Below, in pieces: positions 33,429-41,857 of a DNA stretch of 51,353 nt. Made by a program: the position numbers and the translations under genes. The notes beneath the pieces were generated by a model, which was not told the origin of the DNA, made no database searches, and saw only the letters and a list, made by a program, of their open reading frames with translations. How positions within the stretch are numbered: position 1 is the first letter of the stretch; every line of letters begins with the position of its first letter. The stretch is from Paludibacteraceae bacterium (GTDB lineage Bacteria; Bacteroidota; Bacteroidia; Bacteroidales; Paludibacteraceae), in assembly GCA_017450685.1 (NCBI GenBank), contig JAFSTB010000027.1, forward strand, positions 1 to 51,353. Reading direction: 5' to 3'.

Positions 33429-35669
33429 ATGAAGAAGGTGATGTTTTTTTTGTGCTGTGGCATCTGTATGATGTCTCAAGCTCAGCAGGTTACGACCGGG
33501 CAGACAGGTTCTCCGGCAGATTCTGTTGCCGTTCAGGAACAGTTTGAGTTGGAAGAAGTGACGGTTACTGCCCGTGTGTTGCAACCGATGGATACACATA
33601 AGAAACTGTCTGGAAAGGAGTTGAATCAAGTCAATACGGGTCAGAACCTGCCTTATTTGCTTACATCCACCCCATCGTTATTAGCCACTAGTGATGACGG
33701 TTTGGGTGTTGGTTACACCTATTTTCGTTTGCGCGGCACTGACCATACGCGCATCAATATGATGGTTAATGATGTGCCGTTGAACGACTCGGAGAGCCAA
33801 ACCGTCTTTTGGGTCAATATGACTGATATGGCAGGTTCACTCTCTTCGATAGATGTGCAACGCGGAGTGGGAACGAGTGTCAATGGTTCTTCATTTGGTG
33901 CGAGTCTGAATATGACCACTCTTCCCTTACCCACCGACACGTTGTCTCGTCCGGCACGTGTAACGCTGACGTTCAACGGCGGTATGTACAACACTTTCCG
34001 TGAGATGTTGAAAGCCGAGATACGTTTGCCTAACCATTGGCGTTTGGATGCCCGTATCAGTAAGGTCAATTCCGATGGTTATCTCTATCGTGCTTCGTCG
34101 GACTTACTTTCTTACCACGGTTCGTTAGGTTATTCTGGTGCTCGTACAACAGTGGCATTGTCGGCTTTTGGCGGTACGGAAAAGACTTATATGGCATGGG
34201 ACGGAGTCAGTGCCACCGATCTCAAGATGGACCGCCGATATAATCCTGCCGGTGCCTACACCGATATAAACGGCAACCTGCAATACTACCCCAATCAGTA
34301 TGACCGCTATCAGCAGCATAATCTGCAAATACATCTCAATCAGCGCATAGGCAGTGATTGGGTATTCAAAGGGACGCTGCATTACACACGCGGACAAGGA
34401 TATTATGAGCAGATGAAAGCAGATAAGAAATACTCCTCTTTCGGACTGCCTACACATACAGACGAGGACGGAAATGAAATCAAGCGTTCCAATTTCGTCA
34501 GACAGAAACATTTGGATAATCATTTCTACGGAGGTGTTTTCAGTTTCAACTATTTCAGTGAGCGAGCCGATGTGAGCATAGGCGGTGCCGGCAATCACTA
34601 TTTAGGTTATCACTACGGTTTGGTTAGCGATCATACCTACGCCACGGTTGCAGCGGAAGAGTATTATCGCAGTCATGCCGATAAGGCAGATGCCAATGTC
34701 TATGCCAAAGCCAACTGGCGCGTTTATCAGCGCAACAACAAAACGCTCACTTTATATGGTGACCTGCAATACAGGTATATCTACTATCATTTGGGCGGCA
34801 TCAACGATGAAGACTTGCAAGGGTTATATGCTACCAAGCACTACCATTTCTTCAATCCGAAAGCAGGTATAACCTTTGAAGCCAAAGGTCATCGTTTATA
34901 TTTCAATTTTGCGATAGCCAATCGTGAGCCGACGCGTAAGAACTTCACGGAGGCTGGAGAACACGATATTCCTCGTTCAGAACGGCTCTTTGACTATGAG
35001 TTAGGCTATGCATATATGTCCGGCAAATGGCACTTGGGTATTAACGCTTTCTACATGAAGTACCATAATCAGTTGGTTCTCACCGGCAAATACAGTGATA
35101 CCGGTGCATATCTCACTCGCAATGTTGACAAGAGTTATCGTGTGGGATTGGAACTGACAGGCGGTTGTCAGCCTGTTGATTGGTTAAAGTGGGAGACGGC
35201 TCTTACCGTGCAAGACAGCCGCATTATTGATTACACCGATTGGGTGGATATATATGACCTTGATTGGAACTTCGTTGAGCAGCAAGAGATGCCTTTCGGT
35301 GATGTTAATATCGCTTTCACGCCGGCCGTTATTTTCAGCAATACATTCCGTTTTGCGTACAAAGGGTTCAGCGCAGACCTACAGACTCAAGCCGTCAGCA
35401 AGCAATACTTAGACAACACCATGTCGAAAGAGGCTATGCTTAAAGCCTATTCTGTGACGAACCTGACCTTGCATTACACCTTACCATTGCCCAAGAAAGC
35501 ACCTGTCATCACCCTTATGGCTCAAGTTAACAACCTGTTTGACAGCAAGTATGAGTCGAATGGCGGCAACTGGATGTGCCAGTTTATTGACGGCAGTCGC
35601 TACTACACACCGTGGTACTACGCACAGGCAGGTGCAAATGTTCATGCCGGACTAAGCGTACAGTTCTAA
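33429..35669 (+). CDS. TonB-dependent receptor under TPP riboswitch control (predicted thiamine or precursor uptake)
   Basis: The protein has 746 residues from the ATG at 33429. Signal peptide MKKVMFFLCCGICMMSQAQ, TonB-box-like ELEEVTVTARVL (about residue 40), plug domain (about 55-180; YFRLRGTDHTRINMMVNDVP, DVQRGVGTSVNGSSFGASLN) and a barrel ending in GANVHAGLSVQF. Bacteroidota are known to have TPP-regulated outer-membrane receptors (Omr1) predicted to take up thiamine or its precursors; this gene fits that class by the riboswitch and by its non-SusC plug. The pnuT and kinase genes that often follow omr1 are absent. Transcription ends at the hairpin at 35707-35735. Confidence 0.92.
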   Translation: MKKVMFFLCCGICMMSQAQQVTTGQTGSPADSVAVQEQFELEEVTVTARVLQPMDTHKKLSGKELNQVNTGQNLPYLLTSTPSLLATSDDGLGVGYTYFRLRGTDHTRINMMVNDVPLNDSESQTVFWVNMTDMAGSLSSIDVQRGVGTSVNGSSFGASLNMTTLPLPTDTLSRPARVTLTFNGGMYNTFREMLKAEIRLPNHWRLDARISKVNSDGYLYRASSDLLSYHGSLGYSGARTTVALSAFGGTEKTYMAWDGVSATDLKMDRRYNPAGAYTDINGNLQYYPNQYDRYQQHNLQIHLNQRIGSDWVFKGTLHYTRGQGYYEQMKADKKYSSFGLPTHTDEDGNEIKRSNFVRQKHLDNHFYGGVFSFNYFSERADVSIGGAGNHYLGYHYGLVSDHTYATVAAEEYYRSHADKADANVYAKANWRVYQRNNKTLTLYGDLQYRYIYYHLGGINDEDLQGLYATKHYHFFNPKAGITFEAKGHRLYFNFAIANREPTRKNFTEAGEHDIPRSERLFDYELGYAYMSGKWHLGINAFYMKYHNQLVLTGKYSDTGAYLTRNVDKSYRVGLELTGGCQPVDWLKWETALTVQDSRIIDYTDWVDIYDLDWNFVEQQEMPFGDVNIAFTPAVIFSNTFRFAYKGFSADLQTQAVSKQYLDNTMSKEAMLKAYSVTNLTLHYTLPLPKKAPVITLMAQVNNLFDSKYESNGGNWMCQFIDGSRYYTPWYYAQAGANVHAGLSVQF

Positions 35670-35692
35670 ATGCAAATAACCATAAGTGGGTA

Positions 35693-35723
35693 TTGCACAA
35701 ACAATTAAATCGCCGTAATTTTG
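35693..35723 (+). promoter_or_regulatory. Promoter of the FeoB-like gene, -7 box in a terminator loop
   Basis: TTG at 35693-35695 and TAATTTTG at 35716-35723 are separated by 20 bp. The -7 box is exactly the 8-nt loop of the terminator at 35707-35735. The promoter ends 20 bp before the ATG at 35744. Confidence 0.6.
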
Positions 35724-35735
35724 CGGCGATTTTTT
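35707..35735 (+). terminator. Terminator of the TonB receptor gene
   Basis: AAATCGCCG (35707-35715) pairs with CGGCGATTT (35724-35732) in a perfect 9-bp stem. The loop is TAATTTTG and T bases follow to 35735. Confidence 0.85.
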
Positions 35736-35743
35736 GCACACTA

Positions 35744-37237
35744 ATGGCACATAGTCAAGAGTATCTATACGGAGATATTATAGTACAAGAGGTGGATGCC
35801 CGCCACTTGGAAGATGGGTTGAAGCGCACAGCCGAACTGATTGATAACGAGCAGCCTGTTGTTGTGTTGCTTACTCGTTACAACGATTTGCTTCATACTC
35901 AACACGTATTGGATTATGCTCTTTTGTCAGAACTGATGGGCGTGCGTGTAGGGTTGGTGGAAGACAAGGAAAAGATATTGTCGATGCCCTTATTGTTTCG
36001 CCCTGTCAAGATTGATTCATACGAAGGTTTTGTTCATGGAGCCTTGTCCGAGACTTTGCGTCACGCTCCTAACGACACGGGTCATCCTTTTGTGGAGCGG
36101 CTGGATAAAGTGCTGACTAATCGTTGGTTCGGTTTCCCTGTTTTGATTGTCGTTTTGTATCTTGTTTTCTCTTTCACCTTTTCTTTGGGTGCTTATCCTC
36201 AGGGGTGGATAGAGACGGGTATTGACTTGCTGTGTGGTTGGCTTACGGGTGTTTTACCTCAGGGTTGGTTGAGCAGTCTGTTGGTTGATGGTGTGGTGCA
36301 AGGTGTAGGTGCAGTCTTATCTTTTCTTCCCAACATAGTGATACTCTTTTTCTGTTTGAGTATAATGGAGGATACGGGTTATATGGCTCGTGCTGCCTTT
36401 CTGATGGATAAGGTGATGCACGCTGTCGGTTTGCACGGTCGCTCATTCATCCCTATGCTGATGGGGTTTGGTTGCAACGTACCTGCCATTATGGCTGCTC
36501 GCTCGATAGAGAACAAGAAAGACCGCACATTGACGATGCTGATGATTCCTTTTATGAGTTGTTCAGCCCGCATACCCGTTTATATGCTTATTGTGAGTGC
36601 ATTTTTCCCGGGCAACAAAGCCTTGATGATGATTTCGATGTATCTTATCGGTGTTGTTTTGTCGATAGTGTTTGCCATGGTGATGAAGCACACGCCTTGG
36701 TTCAAGCAGGAGAAGCGTGATTATGTGAGTGAGTTGCCGCAATATCGCAAGTTGGTTTGGCGCGAGACATGGCAGCATATATGGGATCGTGTGTGGGACT
36801 ATTTGCAAAAGATAGGCACAGTCATTCTTTGGGCTTCCATCATCATCTGGGTCTTGACCTATTTTCCGTCGCATAGTATGGATTTGGAACATTCTTATCT
36901 GGCAATGTTAGGTCAGCGGCTCAGTCCTTTGATGCGTCCGTTGGGTTTTGATTGGCAGATGACTGTATGTCTTCTCACGGGTTTGCCTGCCAAAGAGGCC
37001 ATTGTATCCACTATGGGTATTTTGTACCATGCTCAAGACGGTTTGTCGACATTCACACCCGTTACTGGTTTCACTTTTATGCTTTTTGTTTTGCTCTATT
37101 TCCCTTGTATAGCCACGATAGCCACTTTGCGTCGTGAGGCGGGTCGCGGTTGGGCTTGGTTCACGGTTGTTCATAGTCTGTGTTTGGCTTGGTTGGTTTG
37201 TTTCGTTGTCTATCAAGCCTCTATGCTGTGCAACTGA
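35744..37237 (+). CDS. FeoB-like ferrous-iron permease lacking the GTPase core
   Basis: The protein has 497 residues. The N-terminal 90 residues align by eye with only the end of the FeoB G domain (IIVQEVDARHLEDGLKRTAE, then VVVLLTRYNDLLHT in place of the G4 NxxD motif). G1 (P-loop), G2 and G3 are absent. From about residue 115 the permease is intact: Gate segments with SIMEDTGYMARAAFLMDK, MGFGCNVPAIMAAR, FMSCSARIPVYML, LTGLPAKEAIVSTMG and LYFPCIATIATLRREAG. Full FeoB proteins are 700-850 residues. A promoter sits right before the ATG, and the upstream DNA is the TonB receptor, so this is a real short gene, not a cut one. Iron transport without GTP hydrolysis, or a different metal, is possible. 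Confidence 0.85.
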   Translation: MAHSQEYLYGDIIVQEVDARHLEDGLKRTAELIDNEQPVVVLLTRYNDLLHTQHVLDYALLSELMGVRVGLVEDKEKILSMPLLFRPVKIDSYEGFVHGALSETLRHAPNDTGHPFVERLDKVLTNRWFGFPVLIVVLYLVFSFTFSLGAYPQGWIETGIDLLCGWLTGVLPQGWLSSLLVDGVVQGVGAVLSFLPNIVILFFCLSIMEDTGYMARAAFLMDKVMHAVGLHGRSFIPMLMGFGCNVPAIMAARSIENKKDRTLTMLMIPFMSCSARIPVYMLIVSAFFPGNKALMMISMYLIGVVLSIVFAMVMKHTPWFKQEKRDYVSELPQYRKLVWRETWQHIWDRVWDYLQKIGTVILWASIIIWVLTYFPSHSMDLEHSYLAMLGQRLSPLMRPLGFDWQMTVCLLTGLPAKEAIVSTMGILYHAQDGLSTFTPVTGFTFMLFVLLYFPCIATIATLRREAGRGWAWFTVVHSLCLAWLVCFVVYQASMLCN

Positions 37238-37258
37238 CCTTTGATTATTGAGCAGCAA

Positions 37259-37290
37259 TTTGCACAATAAGAAAAATCGCACTACCTTTG
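37259..37290 (+). promoter_or_regulatory. Promoter of the CoA-transferase gene, -7 box in a terminator hairpin
   Basis: TTTG at 37259-37262 and TACCTTTG at 37283-37290 have a 20-bp spacer. The -7 box makes up the loop and first stem base of the hairpin at 37278-37301. Confidence 0.7.
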
Positions 37291-37301
37291 TGCGTTTTTT
37301 T
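37278..37301 (+). terminator. Terminator of the FeoB-like gene
   Basis: CGCAC (37278-37282) pairs with GTGCG (37290-37294) around TACCTTT, followed by seven T (37295-37301). Confidence 0.8.
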
Positions 37302-37339
37302 GTGGACACTAATTGTAAATTGAACTAAATATAGGTTTT

Positions 37340-38833
37340 ATGGCACTTCCTTTTATGACGGCCTCAGAGGCTGCTCTTTTAGTGAACAACGGTGACGTAG
37401 TAGGTATGGGTGGTTTCACTCCCGCCGGAGCACCGAAAGAAGTTCCTACGGCTATTGCTCACCGTGCAGAAGCATTGCATGCCGAAGGCAAAGAGTTTAA
37501 GATTGGTATCTATACCGGTGCATCGACCGGTGACAGTTGCGATGGGATGTTGGCTCGCGCTCATGCTATTGCTTTCCGTACTCCTTATCAGTCGAGTAAA
37601 GATTTGCGCAACGAGCTCAACTCGCAGCAGGCTCACTATTTTGATTTGCATCTTTCCGAGTTAGCACAAAACCTGCGTTACGGTTTCTTACCCAAGCCTA
37701 ACGTAGCCATTGTGGAGGCATGTATTGTGAACGACCGCGGTGAGATTGTTCCCACCGCCGGTGTCGGTATCATCCCCACTATTTGTCGTTTGGCAGATAA
37801 GATCATCGTTGAGTTGAACGAGGCTATGCCTCCTGTTATGCGCGGTATCCACGATATCTATGAGCCTGCCGATCCGCCTATGCGTCGCGAGATTCCCGTT
37901 TATCATGTTGGTGACCGTATAGGTACTGACTGTGTGCGTGTTAATCCTGACAAGATTGTGGCAGTTGTTCGCACCAACCGTCCGAATGAAGTGGGTAAGT
38001 TCACTCCTTCGGATGAGACGACTGAGCGTATAGGTGCCAATGTGGCACAGTTCCTTGAGGACGAGATGCGTTGCGGCCGTATTCCCAAGCAGTTCTTACC
38101 CATCCAATCGGGTGTTGGTAATATAGCCAATGCCGTTCTTCACGCTCTTGGTGAGAATCCTCACATACCGCCTTTCACTATGTACACAGAGGTTATACAA
38201 GACTCCGTTGTTGATTTGATGAAAGAGGGTCGTGTCACTTTTGCTTCCGGCTGTTCGCTCACTATCGGTGCCGATAAGTTGGATGACATCATCTCGCATA
38301 TGGATTTCTTCCGCAGCCGTATCGTTTTGCGTCCTCAGGAGATAAGCAACAACCCTGAAGTGGCTCGTCGTCTGGGTCTTATCACCATCAACACCGCATT
38401 GGAAGCCGACATCTTCGGCAACATCAACTCCACTCATGTATGTGGTACGAAGATGATGAACGGTATAGGCGGTAGCGGCGATTTCACTCGCAATGCATAT
38501 ATCAGTATCTTCACCACACCTTCCACCGCCAAAGGTGGTGCTATCTCGTCGTTTGTGCCGATGGTTAGTCACCTTGACCATTCGGAGCACTCCGTTAAGG
38601 TTATCATCACAGAGCAGGGAATAGCCGATTTGCGTGGTAAGAGTCCTATACAGCGCGCACACGAGATCATTGAGAACTGCGTTGCACCCGAATACAAAGA
38701 GTTGTTGCGCGACTACTTGAAGAACGCTCCTTTGGCACACACACCGCATAACCTGCGTCTTGCCACTGCCATGCACCAGGAGTTCTTGAAGTCAGGCGAC
38801 ATGCGTAACACTCGCTGGGAGAACTACTTATGA
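37340..38833 (+). CDS. Acetyl-CoA hydrolase/transferase family (succinyl-CoA:acetate CoA-transferase type)
   Basis: The protein has 497 residues. Motifs: GMGGFTPAGAPKEVP near the N-terminus (about residue 22), the catalytic glutamate E284 in MYTEVIQD, and the CoA-site loops NGIGGSGDFTRNA and EQGIADLRGKSP. In this family the glutamate forms a CoA thioester intermediate, moving CoA between acetate and succinate (or propionate). In fermenting Bacteroidales this step links succinate/propionate formation to acetyl-CoA. Single-copy with its own promoter (37259-37290). Its end overlaps by 10 bp the end of the convergent exosortase gene. The precise acid pair is not decidable from sequence. Confidence 0.92.
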   Translation: MALPFMTASEAALLVNNGDVVGMGGFTPAGAPKEVPTAIAHRAEALHAEGKEFKIGIYTGASTGDSCDGMLARAHAIAFRTPYQSSKDLRNELNSQQAHYFDLHLSELAQNLRYGFLPKPNVAIVEACIVNDRGEIVPTAGVGIIPTICRLADKIIVELNEAMPPVMRGIHDIYEPADPPMRREIPVYHVGDRIGTDCVRVNPDKIVAVVRTNRPNEVGKFTPSDETTERIGANVAQFLEDEMRCGRIPKQFLPIQSGVGNIANAVLHALGENPHIPPFTMYTEVIQDSVVDLMKEGRVTFASGCSLTIGADKLDDIISHMDFFRSRIVLRPQEISNNPEVARRLGLITINTALEADIFGNINSTHVCGTKMMNGIGGSGDFTRNAYISIFTTPSTAKGGAISSFVPMVSHLDHSEHSVKVIITEQGIADLRGKSPIQRAHEIIENCVAPEYKELLRDYLKNAPLAHTPHNLRLATAMHQEFLKSGDMRNTRWENYL

Positions 38834-39381
38834 TGTGTTACCGCCCATTCCCATAGTCCCCACAAAGCAAAGACTACGAGATAGAAAGCGTATTTGAGAA
38901 TCACGTTGTGCAGCACCTCGAACCATTCGGGGTGCTGTTCTATTACGATAGCAATCAACGCTATACGTAGGATATTAACACCGTATAAGAGAAGAGAGCA
39001 GAGGGGTATATACCATAGTTTATGCCACGCCTGTTTTTTGCAAAGCGGTGATGAGGATATCAGGATGGAGGCGAGTATGAATATCTGTTTGAGCGGTGTG
39101 CAACTCCACGCTATGCATGTGCTGTTTCCGTTAGGGTAAGCGAGGACTATATCGTTAAGGAGTTGCAGCGTTGGTTTGAAGCAGTGTGCCACCTTATATG
39201 CCCAAGCGGCTGTGTGTTGTTGCAGGGGGAAGAAGAAAGCCGATATGTCTTGTCCGCAGCCAAAGACCTGTGTTGAGTTGTAAGTGATAAGCATTTTCCA
39301 TACGGCATCGGCAGCGAACATCACCGCTACGAATCTTAGCAGGTGTCGATAGACGGCAGGTATTGATCGGATGGAAAGCAT
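38824..39381 (-). CDS. Exosortase/archaeosortase-family membrane transpeptidase
   Basis: The protein has 185 residues and is polytopic, with about five hydrophobic helices. The three catalytic residues of the family are placed as expected: Cys94 in IAWSCTPLKQIFIL, Arg139 in GVNILRIALIAI and His158 in FEVLHNVILKY. Exosortases cleave proteins with a short motif, a membrane helix and a basic end (PEP-CTERM-like). The C-T-P-L-K context is the Bacteroidota style. It starts 6 bp after the tsaD stop, so it is read from the tsaD promoter. No obvious substrate is adjacent; the small protein at 6370-6708 is a candidate. It converges on the CoA-transferase with a 10-bp overlap. Confidence 0.82.
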   Translation of the reverse strand: MLSIRSIPAVYRHLLRFVAVMFAADAVWKMLITYNSTQVFGCGQDISAFFFPLQQHTAAWAYKVAHCFKPTLQLLNDIVLAYPNGNSTCIAWSCTPLKQIFILASILISSSPLCKKQAWHKLWYIPLCSLLLYGVNILRIALIAIVIEQHPEWFEVLHNVILKYAFYLVVFALWGLWEWAVTHHK

Positions 39382-39387
39382 TGATTA

Positions 39388-40470
39388 TCAGAGTCGTGTT
39401 TTGGCGTAAGGTGCAGCATCGATGGGGCAGAAGTCGCCGGCAAGATATTTATAATATCCTGCTTGTGCAATCATAGCGGCATTGTCGGTGGTGAAGGAGA
39501 AAGGCGGGATGAACACCTCCCATTGCTGTTTTTTGCCTAAGTCGATCATAGCTTGTCGCAGAGCACTGTTGGCACTCACACCTCCTGCCACGGCTATGCG
39601 TGTGAGGTGCATATCGCGTGTTGCCTTTTTGAGTTTGGAAAGCAGTGTATCGATGATGGTTGTTTGCAGCGAAGCGCACATATCTTCTTTCAGTTGCGGC
39701 ACTTGCGAAGCCAACTCGTCGATGGTGAGTACACCTCTTTCGCGCATCATATCACGCAGGGTATAGAGGAAGGATGTTTTGAGTCCGGAAAAAGAGTAGT
39801 CGTAGCCTTGTATATGCGGTTTGGCAAGCGGATATTTATCGGGGTTTCCTTGTTTTGCCAATCGGTCGATCCATGGTCCACCCGGGTATGGCAAGCCCAA
39901 CACTTTGGCACATTTATCGAAGGCTTCACCGGCGGCATCGTCGATAGTCTGCCCTACGATAGTCATTTTGTTATAGTCTTCCACTCTCACCAACTGGCTA
40001 TTGCCGCCGCTGACTAACAGACACATAAACGGGAAGTGCGGATGTTTGATATCCACTCCTTGCAATGATGGTGTCTGCGACACATACTGTTCGGATGGGT
40101 GAACGAAATGTGCCATCACGTGTCCTTGAAGGTGGTTCACTTCCACCAGAGGTATGTTTTTCGCCAGAGCCAAGCCCTTGGCAAAAGATGTACCCACGAG
40201 CAATGAACCTAAGAGTCCGGGGCCGCGAGTAAAAGCAATAGCACTAAGTTGGTTACTATCAACACCTGCACGGCGAAGAGCTGTATCTACAACGGGGACG
40301 ATGTTTTGTTGGTGTGCGCGTGATGCCAACTCCGGCACCACACCACCATATTCTTCGTGTACTTTTTGCGAGGCTATCACATTACTCATCAACTCACCGT
40401 CAATAATAACCGCAGCCGATGTATCATCACAACTCGATTCGATGGCTAAAATAACCGTCTTTCCTTCCAT
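39388..40470 (-). CDS. tsaD: tRNA N6-adenosine threonylcarbamoyltransferase
   Basis: The protein has 360 residues from the ATG at 40470, giving MEGKTVILAIESSCDDTSAA. The enzyme transfers threonylcarbamoyl to A37 of ANN-reading tRNAs with TsaB and TsaE. The metal-binding HLQGHVMAH (two His) is near residue 113. The ATPase-fold signatures PGLLGSLLVG (about 81) and GGNSQLV, and the C-terminal AGGVSANSALRQ and TDNAAMIA, are all present. The length is standard. An upstream in-frame start at 40500 would lie at or before the promoter (40490-40521). It is the first gene of a two-gene unit with the exosortase. Confidence 0.95.
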   Translation of the reverse strand: MEGKTVILAIESSCDDTSAAVIIDGELMSNVIASQKVHEEYGGVVPELASRAHQQNIVPVVDTALRRAGVDSNQLSAIAFTRGPGLLGSLLVGTSFAKGLALAKNIPLVEVNHLQGHVMAHFVHPSEQYVSQTPSLQGVDIKHPHFPFMCLLVSGGNSQLVRVEDYNKMTIVGQTIDDAAGEAFDKCAKVLGLPYPGGPWIDRLAKQGNPDKYPLAKPHIQGYDYSFSGLKTSFLYTLRDMMRERGVLTIDELASQVPQLKEDMCASLQTTIIDTLLSKLKKATRDMHLTRIAVAGGVSANSALRQAMIDLGKKQQWEVFIPPFSFTTDNAAMIAQAGYYKYLAGDFCPIDAAPYAKTRL

Positions 40471-40489
40471 AATTAACTGATTTAGCCTG

Positions 40490-40521
40490 CAAAAGTACAC
40501 AAATATTTGTACGTGTACAAA
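40490..40521 (-). promoter_or_regulatory. Promoter of tsaD and the exosortase gene, overlapping the waaA promoter
   Basis: Minus-strand TACTTTTG at 40497-40490 and TTTG at 40521-40518 have a 20-bp spacer. Its -33 box is one arm of the palindrome TTTGTAC-GT-GTACAAA (40506-40521). Confidence 0.7.
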
Positions 40522-40537
40522 AAAAACCGTACTTTTG
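40506..40537 (+). promoter_or_regulatory. Promoter of the waaA-hisS-C10 operon, divergent from tsaD
   Basis: TTTG at 40506-40509 and TACTTTTG at 40530-40537 have a 20-bp spacer. It is 31 bp before the waaA ATG. The two -33 boxes (plus and minus) form the two arms of one palindrome, so the polymerase sites overlap. Confidence 0.7.
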
Positions 40538-40568
40538 CGGGCTAACTATGACAATCAGTTATTGATGT

Positions 40569-41825
40569 ATGGTCAATATATATTTCTTTTTTGTGCGTAT
40601 AGCAGCTTTTTTGGGGAATAAGAAAGCGCGTCAGTTGGTTAAAGGTCAGTCGCAAACCCTCACACTATTGGAGTCGGATAATCAGTCTGCAGAGTCGGAA
40701 TCAGGCAGGCGTACGGTATGGTTTCATGCAGCGTCAGTAGGTGAGTTTGAGCAGGTGAGGCCTATTATTGAGCGTCTGAGAAAAGAGGGGAGCAACTTAC
40801 GTCTTATCCTTACTTTTTTCTCTCCTTCGGGTTACGAGATGCGTAAGAATTACGACAAAGTGGATAAGGTGTATTATCTGCCTTTTGCCACTCGTAGCAA
40901 TGCTCGTCGTTTTCTTGATTTAGTGCATCCCGATATGGCTGTTTTCGCCAAATATGAGTTTTGGCCGGCATATTTGAAAGAACTGCGTGAGCGTGGTATT
41001 CCCACTTATAGTGTGTCTGCTATTTTCCGTCCCGGACAACTCTTCTTCCGCCCTTGGGGCAAATCATATCTCAACCTATTGCGCTGTTTTACACACATCT
41101 ATGTACAGGACACTGTTTCTTTCGACTTGCTCATCAAGCACGGTATCCGTTCGGTGAGTGTGGCAGGTGACACGCGTTTTGACCGTGTCAGTGAGATTGC
41201 TCGTCAGAGCAAGGAGATAAGCGAGGCGGCTTCTTTTGTTCACGGCAAGGTGATGTTAGGTCCGAAGGGAGAGATAACCGACCAACGCCCTGTTATAGTG
41301 GCAGGTAGCACTTGGCCGCCTGATGAGGCTTTGCTGGCACAATATGTCAAGGAAAGAGAGGATGTAAGACTGATTTTAGTGCCGCACGAGATTAACAACG
41401 AACACCTCAAACATATATTTCAACTGTTTGAAGGTCGGTATGTCCGCTTCACTCAAGCCACGCAGCAGAACATCACCACCTGCCGTGTGTTAGTGGTGGA
41501 TACGATGGGACTGCTGTCGTCCATATATCGTTATGGTACAGTGGCTTATATAGGTGGCGGATTTGGTGTTGGTATCCATAACACCTTAGAAGCGGCTGTA
41601 TGGGGAATGCCTGTGCTGTTCGGCACCAACTACCATAAGTTCCGCGAAGCCAAAGGTCTGATAGCCGCCGGTGCAGCCGTCTCGGTGAGCAATTATAAAG
41701 AGTTGGCTGCCGCTATGGACCAAGCCATTGAGGATCACGAGCAGATGGGCAAACGTGCAACCGACTACGTTCAAAGCGAATGTGGGGCTACAGAGAAGAT
41801 TTACAGAGAGTTATTCACGAAATAA
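40569..41825 (+). CDS. waaA: 3-deoxy-D-manno-octulosonic acid (Kdo) transferase
   Basis: The protein has 418 residues and adds Kdo from CMP-Kdo to the lipid IVA precursor on the inner membrane. An N-terminal hydrophobic anchor (MVNIYFFFVRIAAFLG) is followed by WFHAASVGEFEQVRPI (about residue 50), the acceptor-side AKYEFWPAYLKEL (about 137), and the GT-B C-terminal domain with VAGSTWPPDE, YIGGGFGVGIHNTLEAAVWG and FGTNYHKFREA. This is a GT30-type glycosyltransferase. Together with the LpxH-like gene at 15528 it shows that the cell makes lipid A with a Kdo core. It is the first gene of a run to 47617, with only 32 bp to hisS. Confidence 0.93.
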   Translation: MVNIYFFFVRIAAFLGNKKARQLVKGQSQTLTLLESDNQSAESESGRRTVWFHAASVGEFEQVRPIIERLRKEGSNLRLILTFFSPSGYEMRKNYDKVDKVYYLPFATRSNARRFLDLVHPDMAVFAKYEFWPAYLKELRERGIPTYSVSAIFRPGQLFFRPWGKSYLNLLRCFTHIYVQDTVSFDLLIKHGIRSVSVAGDTRFDRVSEIARQSKEISEAASFVHGKVMLGPKGEITDQRPVIVAGSTWPPDEALLAQYVKEREDVRLILVPHEINNEHLKHIFQLFEGRYVRFTQATQQNITTCRVLVVDTMGLLSSIYRYGTVAYIGGGFGVGIHNTLEAAVWGMPVLFGTNYHKFREAKGLIAAGAAVSVSNYKELAAAMDQAIEDHEQMGKRATDYVQSECGATEKIYRELFTK

Positions 41826-41857
41826 AAGTGAGAAAATAAGAAAAACAGACAATTATT

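Noticed and set aside
35612..35743. Missing FeoB G domain encoded upstream in another frame
   Set aside because: The upstream DNA is the end of the TonB receptor gene, a terminator and a promoter; no P-loop is present in any frame.
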